Assembly: GCF_020400655.1 (NCBI RefSeq)
Contig: NZ_JAINRC010000008.1
Location: forward strand, 1-64,000
Source: Streptomyces spinosus
Lineage (GTDB): Bacteria > Actinomycetota > Actinomycetes > Streptomycetales > Streptomycetaceae
DNA: 64,000 nt
Reading direction: 5' to 3'
Shown: positions 61,636-64,000 of the stretch, one piece after another
Layout of the letters: the number at the start of each line of letters is the position of its first letter
How positions within the stretch are numbered: the first letter of the stretch is position 1
The notes under the pieces: model-generated
Told to the model about the DNA's origin: nothing
The model's database searches: none
What the model saw: the letters and a program-made list of their open reading frames with translations, nothing else
Translations under genes and position numbers: made by a program

Positions 61636-62598
61636 ATGACGAAGAAGACGCGGATCCGGGTCGCGCGGATAGCCGCCGGCGCCGTGATCGCGGCCGGTGC
61701 GTCGCTGACGGCGGCCGGCGCGGCCTCCGCCCTGGACCTCGGTGTCCAGGCGGGGCCGATCAGCCTCGGCGTGAGCGGTGTCGGCGCCGACGGCGGCAAC
61801 ACGGACGGTGGCGGCTGCCCGGTCGGCATCTGCACCGACGGCGGCACCACCACCGGCTCGGCCGGCACCGACGGCTCGGGCGGCGCGGCTGCCAGCGGTG
61901 GTGACGCCTCCACGGGTGGTGACGCGGCCTCGGGCGGTGACGCTTCCATCGGTGGCGACGCCTCGATCGGTGGCGACGCCTCGATCGGCGGTGACGCTTC
62001 CATCGGCGGTGACGCTTCCATCGGCGGTGACGCCTCCATTGGTGGTGACGCTTCCATCGGTGGTGGCGACAGCACCTCCGGCGGCAACGGCAACGGCGGT
62101 GACGCTTCCATCGGCGGCGACAACGGCAACTCCGGCGGCAATGGCAACTCGGGTGGCAATGGCAACTCGGGTGGCAATGGCAACGGTGGCGGCAACAGCG
62201 CCGACGGCGGTAACGGCAACTCGGGTGGCAATGGCAACGGTGGCGGTAACGGCACCGACGGCGGCAACGGCAACTCGGGTGGCAACGGCACCAGCGGTGG
62301 CAACGGCACCTCCGGTGGCGACAGCGGCACCAGCGGTTCCACGGGCGGCGGTTCCACCACCGGCGGCAACCACACCGGCCCCGACGGCGGCAACAACAAC
62401 GTCCCGCAGGACGAGGGCTCCTCGGCGCTGACCGACACCGGCTCCGACACCTCGGCCCAGGGCGGCGACAAGCAGCTCGCCGAGACCGGTGCCGGCCAGA
62501 CCGCGTTCCTGCTCGTCGGCGCCGCGACGATGATCGCCGGCGGCATCGGCTTCCGCGTCCTGCCGCGCCTGGTGAGCGGCCGAGGCGCCGCCGCCTGA
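61636..62598 (+). CDS. Secreted LAETG sortase substrate with Gly-rich repeats
   Basis: 320 aa from ATG 61636 (GGGGG upstream). The signal peptide is about residues 1-32 (cleavage after AASA). A short region with two Cys (61, 66) follows. Seven exact GGDASI hexapeptides fill residues 100-141, then GGNGNS-type repeats to about 245. The sorting signal is LAETG (281-285), followed by a membrane span and an Arg tail. LAxTG is the class E sortase motif of Streptomyces, so the protein should be linked to the cell wall. No sortase gene is adjacent. Confidence 0.88.
   Translation: MTKKTRIRVARIAAGAVIAAGASLTAAGAASALDLGVQAGPISLGVSGVGADGGNTDGGGCPVGICTDGGTTTGSAGTDGSGGAAASGGDASTGGDAASGGDASIGGDASIGGDASIGGDASIGGDASIGGDASIGGDASIGGGDSTSGGNGNGGDASIGGDNGNSGGNGNSGGNGNSGGNGNGGGNSADGGNGNSGGNGNGGGNGTDGGNGNSGGNGTSGGNGTSGGDSGTSGSTGGGSTTGGNHTGPDGGNNNVPQDEGSSALTDTGSDTSAQGGDKQLAETGAGQTAFLLVGAATMIAGGIGFRVLPRLVSGRGAAA
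61933..62058 (+). repeat. Seven tandem 18-bp repeats in the LAETG protein gene
   Basis: The unit GGCGGTGACGCTTCCATC occurs seven times (61933-62058) with only silent third-position changes. An isolated eighth copy lies at 62095-62112. A second repeat type (GGCAATGGCAACTCGGGT) fills 62130-62290. Confidence 0.92.
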
Positions 62599-62631
62599 CC
62601 GTGACCACGAGGTCACGCACGGCACACGCGT

Positions 62632-62661
62632 AAGGGCCCGGAGCCTCGGCTCCGGGCCCTT
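62632..62661. terminator. Bidirectional terminator between convergent genes
   Basis: AAGGGCCCGGAGCC (62632-62645) pairs with GGCTCCGGGCCCTT (62648-62661). It lies between the LAETG protein stop and the stop of the small minus-strand gene. Confidence 0.82.
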
Positions 62662-62673
62662 GTGACGCTTCCG

Positions 62674-62874
62674 TCAGGCCGTCTGGTGCGCCAGCAGCGC
62701 CACCGCGGCGATCAGCACCGCCAGCAGCGCGATCAGCGCCATCGGGTTCAACCCGCCCAGGCCTGAGAAGAAGCCCTCCTGCTGCAGTCGCTCGCGGTTG
62801 GCACGGCACACCGGGCACCGGCCCTCGCTCACGGGCGCCGCGCAGTTCGCGCACACCAACCGGTCGTACGTCAT
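62674..62874 (-). CDS. Small zinc-ribbon membrane protein
   Basis: 66 aa from ATG 62874, with a strong SD (AGGAGG). Residues 8-24 form a zinc ribbon, CANCAAPVSEGRCPVC (two CxxC pairs). A single membrane span follows (about 45-64, ALIALLAVLIAAVALLA). The function is unknown. The zinc ribbon faces the cytoplasm if the positive-inside rule holds. It is divergent from ftsE. Confidence 0.85.
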   Translation of the reverse strand: MTYDRLVCANCAAPVSEGRCPVCRANRERLQQEGFFSGLGGLNPMALIALLAVLIAAVALLAHQTA

Positions 62875-63136
62875 GCGCTCGCCCTCCTTGCACCGGCCAT
62901 CACATGCACAACGCTCACGGGGACGAGAACGTTCCCCCGCGTTCCCGTCGTCCTTCGTTTCCCTTCCACTGTGCCAGGTTCCCGTGGCGCGTGCGCGGGG
63001 CCTTGGGGAACGGGGCGCGGGAAGCGGCCGGTACAAAAACGTACAAGTCTTGCCCAACCTCAACCCGCGACTGCGCTCGCACGCCCGGTTCGCGTATGGT
63101 CACGCTCATCTACCCCCGGCGACCCGTGGTGCATCC

Positions 63137-63826
63137 GTGATCCGATTCGACAATGTCTCCAAGGTCTACCCCAAGCAGACCCGCCCCGCACTCAGGGATG
63201 TCTCCCTGGAGGTGGAAAAGGGCGAGTTCGTCTTCCTCGTGGGGTCCTCCGGCTCCGGAAAGTCCACCTTCCTGCGGCTCATCCTCCGCGAGGAGCGGTG
63301 CAGCCACGGCCAGGTGCACGTGCTGGGCAAGGACCTCGCGCGGCTGTCCAACTGGAAGGTGCCGCAGATGCGCCGCCAGCTGGGCACGGTCTTCCAGGAC
63401 TTCCGGCTGCTGCCGAACAAGACGGTCGCGGAGAACGTGGCCTTCGCCCAGGAGGTCATCGGCAAGTCCCGCGGCGAGATCCGCAAGTCCGTGCCGCAGG
63501 TGCTCGACCTCGTCGGGCTCGGCGGCAAGGAGGACCGCAGGCCCGGCGAGCTGTCCGGTGGTGAGCAGCAGCGCGTCGCCATCGCCCGCGCGTTCGTCAA
63601 CCGGCCGAAGCTGCTCATCGCCGACGAGCCCACCGGCAACCTCGACCCGCAGACCTCCGTCGGCATCATGAAGCTGCTCGACCGCATCAACCGGACGGGC
63701 ACCACCGTCATCATGGCGACGCACGACCAGAACATCGTGGACCAGATGCGCAAGCGCGTCATCGAGCTGGAGAAGGGCCGCCTCGTCCGCGACCAGGCCC
63801 GCGGCGTCTACGGCTACCAGCACTGA
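63137..63826 (+). CDS. ftsE: Cell division ATP-binding protein FtsE
   Basis: 229 aa from GTG 63137, where the family N-terminus (VIRFDNVSKVYPKQ) begins. Walker A is GSSGSGKST (36-44), the ABC signature is LSGGEQQRVAIARAF, and Walker B is LLIADEPTGNLD. FtsE with FtsX forms an ABC-type complex that activates peptidoglycan hydrolases at division or growth sites. ftsX starts 42 nt downstream. Confidence 0.97.
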   Translation: MIRFDNVSKVYPKQTRPALRDVSLEVEKGEFVFLVGSSGSGKSTFLRLILREERCSHGQVHVLGKDLARLSNWKVPQMRRQLGTVFQDFRLLPNKTVAENVAFAQEVIGKSRGEIRKSVPQVLDLVGLGGKEDRRPGELSGGEQQRVAIARAFVNRPKLLIADEPTGNLDPQTSVGIMKLLDRINRTGTTVIMATHDQNIVDQMRKRVIELEKGRLVRDQARGVYGYQH

Positions 63827-63868
63827 CCGCACCAGAACCCAGTTCCGGAAAGGCCTGAAGAACCCGCC

Positions 63869-64000
63869 ATGCGCGCCCAGTTCGTCCTGTCGGAGATCGG
63901 TGTCGGTCTCCGCCGCAATCTGACGATGACCTTCGCCGTCATCGTCTCCGTCGCCCTGTCCCTGGCCCTGTTCGGCGGCTCGCTGCTGATGAGCGACCAG
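63869..64000 (+). CDS. ftsX: Cell division protein FtsX, 5' part only
   Basis: The first 44 codons are visible from ATG 63869. The conserved start MRAQFVLSEIGVGLRRNLTM leads into the first membrane span (AVIVSVALSLALFGG). FtsX is the membrane partner of FtsE. The gene runs off the window end. Confidence 0.93.
   Translation, partial: MRAQFVLSEIGVGLRRNLTMTFAVIVSVALSLALFGGSLLMSDQ

Noticed and set aside
61933..62058. Regular 18-bp repeats considered as a CRISPR array
   Set aside because: Units are contiguous with no spacers, in frame, and encode GGDASI peptides of a secreted protein.

Overview
The window is chromosomal DNA from a high-GC actinomycete, almost certainly a Streptomyces. The evidence is the extreme GC content with strong third-position bias, GTG and TTG starts, and marker sets known from that genus: mtrA-mtrB-lpqB, secA without a zinc tail, the 180-kDa NAD-glutamate dehydrogenase, the paired kinases pkaA and pkaB, prfB, and ftsE-ftsX. 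As I remember it, the gene order matches the S. coelicolor core between ftsX and the mtrAB region. No rRNA, tRNA, insertion sequence, phage or CRISPR array was recognised.

Layout. (1) 72-5745, minus strand: a tightly overlapped membrane/AAA operon (DUF58, MoxR, DUF4350, DUF4129, GDPD-type membrane protein). (2) 5886-21926: housekeeping and signalling genes: mtnA, mtrAB-lpqB, a ComF-like phosphoribosyltransferase, hpf, an orphan LuxR-type response regulator, a YcaQ-like protein, a GNAT enzyme, secA, an Rv3235-family protein, a DUF6912 protein and a HAD hydrolase. (3) 22165-28277: a DJ-1/PfpI protein and the giant NAD-GDH. (4) 28408-49079: a wall-glycopolymer (teichoic-acid-like) locus. It has two GT-C membrane enzymes plus a GT87-like one, two GT2 enzymes with long C-terminal domains, a TagGH-type exporter with a divergent TetR regulator, and four paralogous GT2/CDP-glycerol glycerophosphotransferase fusions. 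An ohrR-ohr peroxide-response pair sits inside it. (5) 49225-52860: a carbohydrate ABC importer without its own ATPase. (6) 53093-64000: an FHA/FtsK-type ATPase, kinases PkaA and PkaB, prfB, an LAETG sortase substrate with long Gly-rich repeats, a small zinc-ribbon membrane protein, and ftsE with the start of ftsX.

How the parts work together. Regions 2, 4 and 6 are dominated by cell-envelope and cell-cycle functions: MtrAB-LpqB envelope signalling, Sec export, wall polymer synthesis and export, Ser/Thr kinases, and FtsEX.

The most interesting observations are these. The PkaA linker carries four T-x-V-L-P repeats that look like FHA ligands, next to a divergent FHA/FtsK gene. Two perfect tandem DnaA boxes (TTGTCCACA) lie between lpqB and the ComF-like gene. 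The four TagF-like fusions show complementary active-site erosion. Six genes share a TANNNT-N6/7-start arrangement that predicts leaderless mRNAs. Several operator-like repeats (tetR/tagG, ohrR/ohr, hpf, mtrA, sugar ABC) and an orphan intrinsic terminator upstream of the NAD-GDH gene were also seen.
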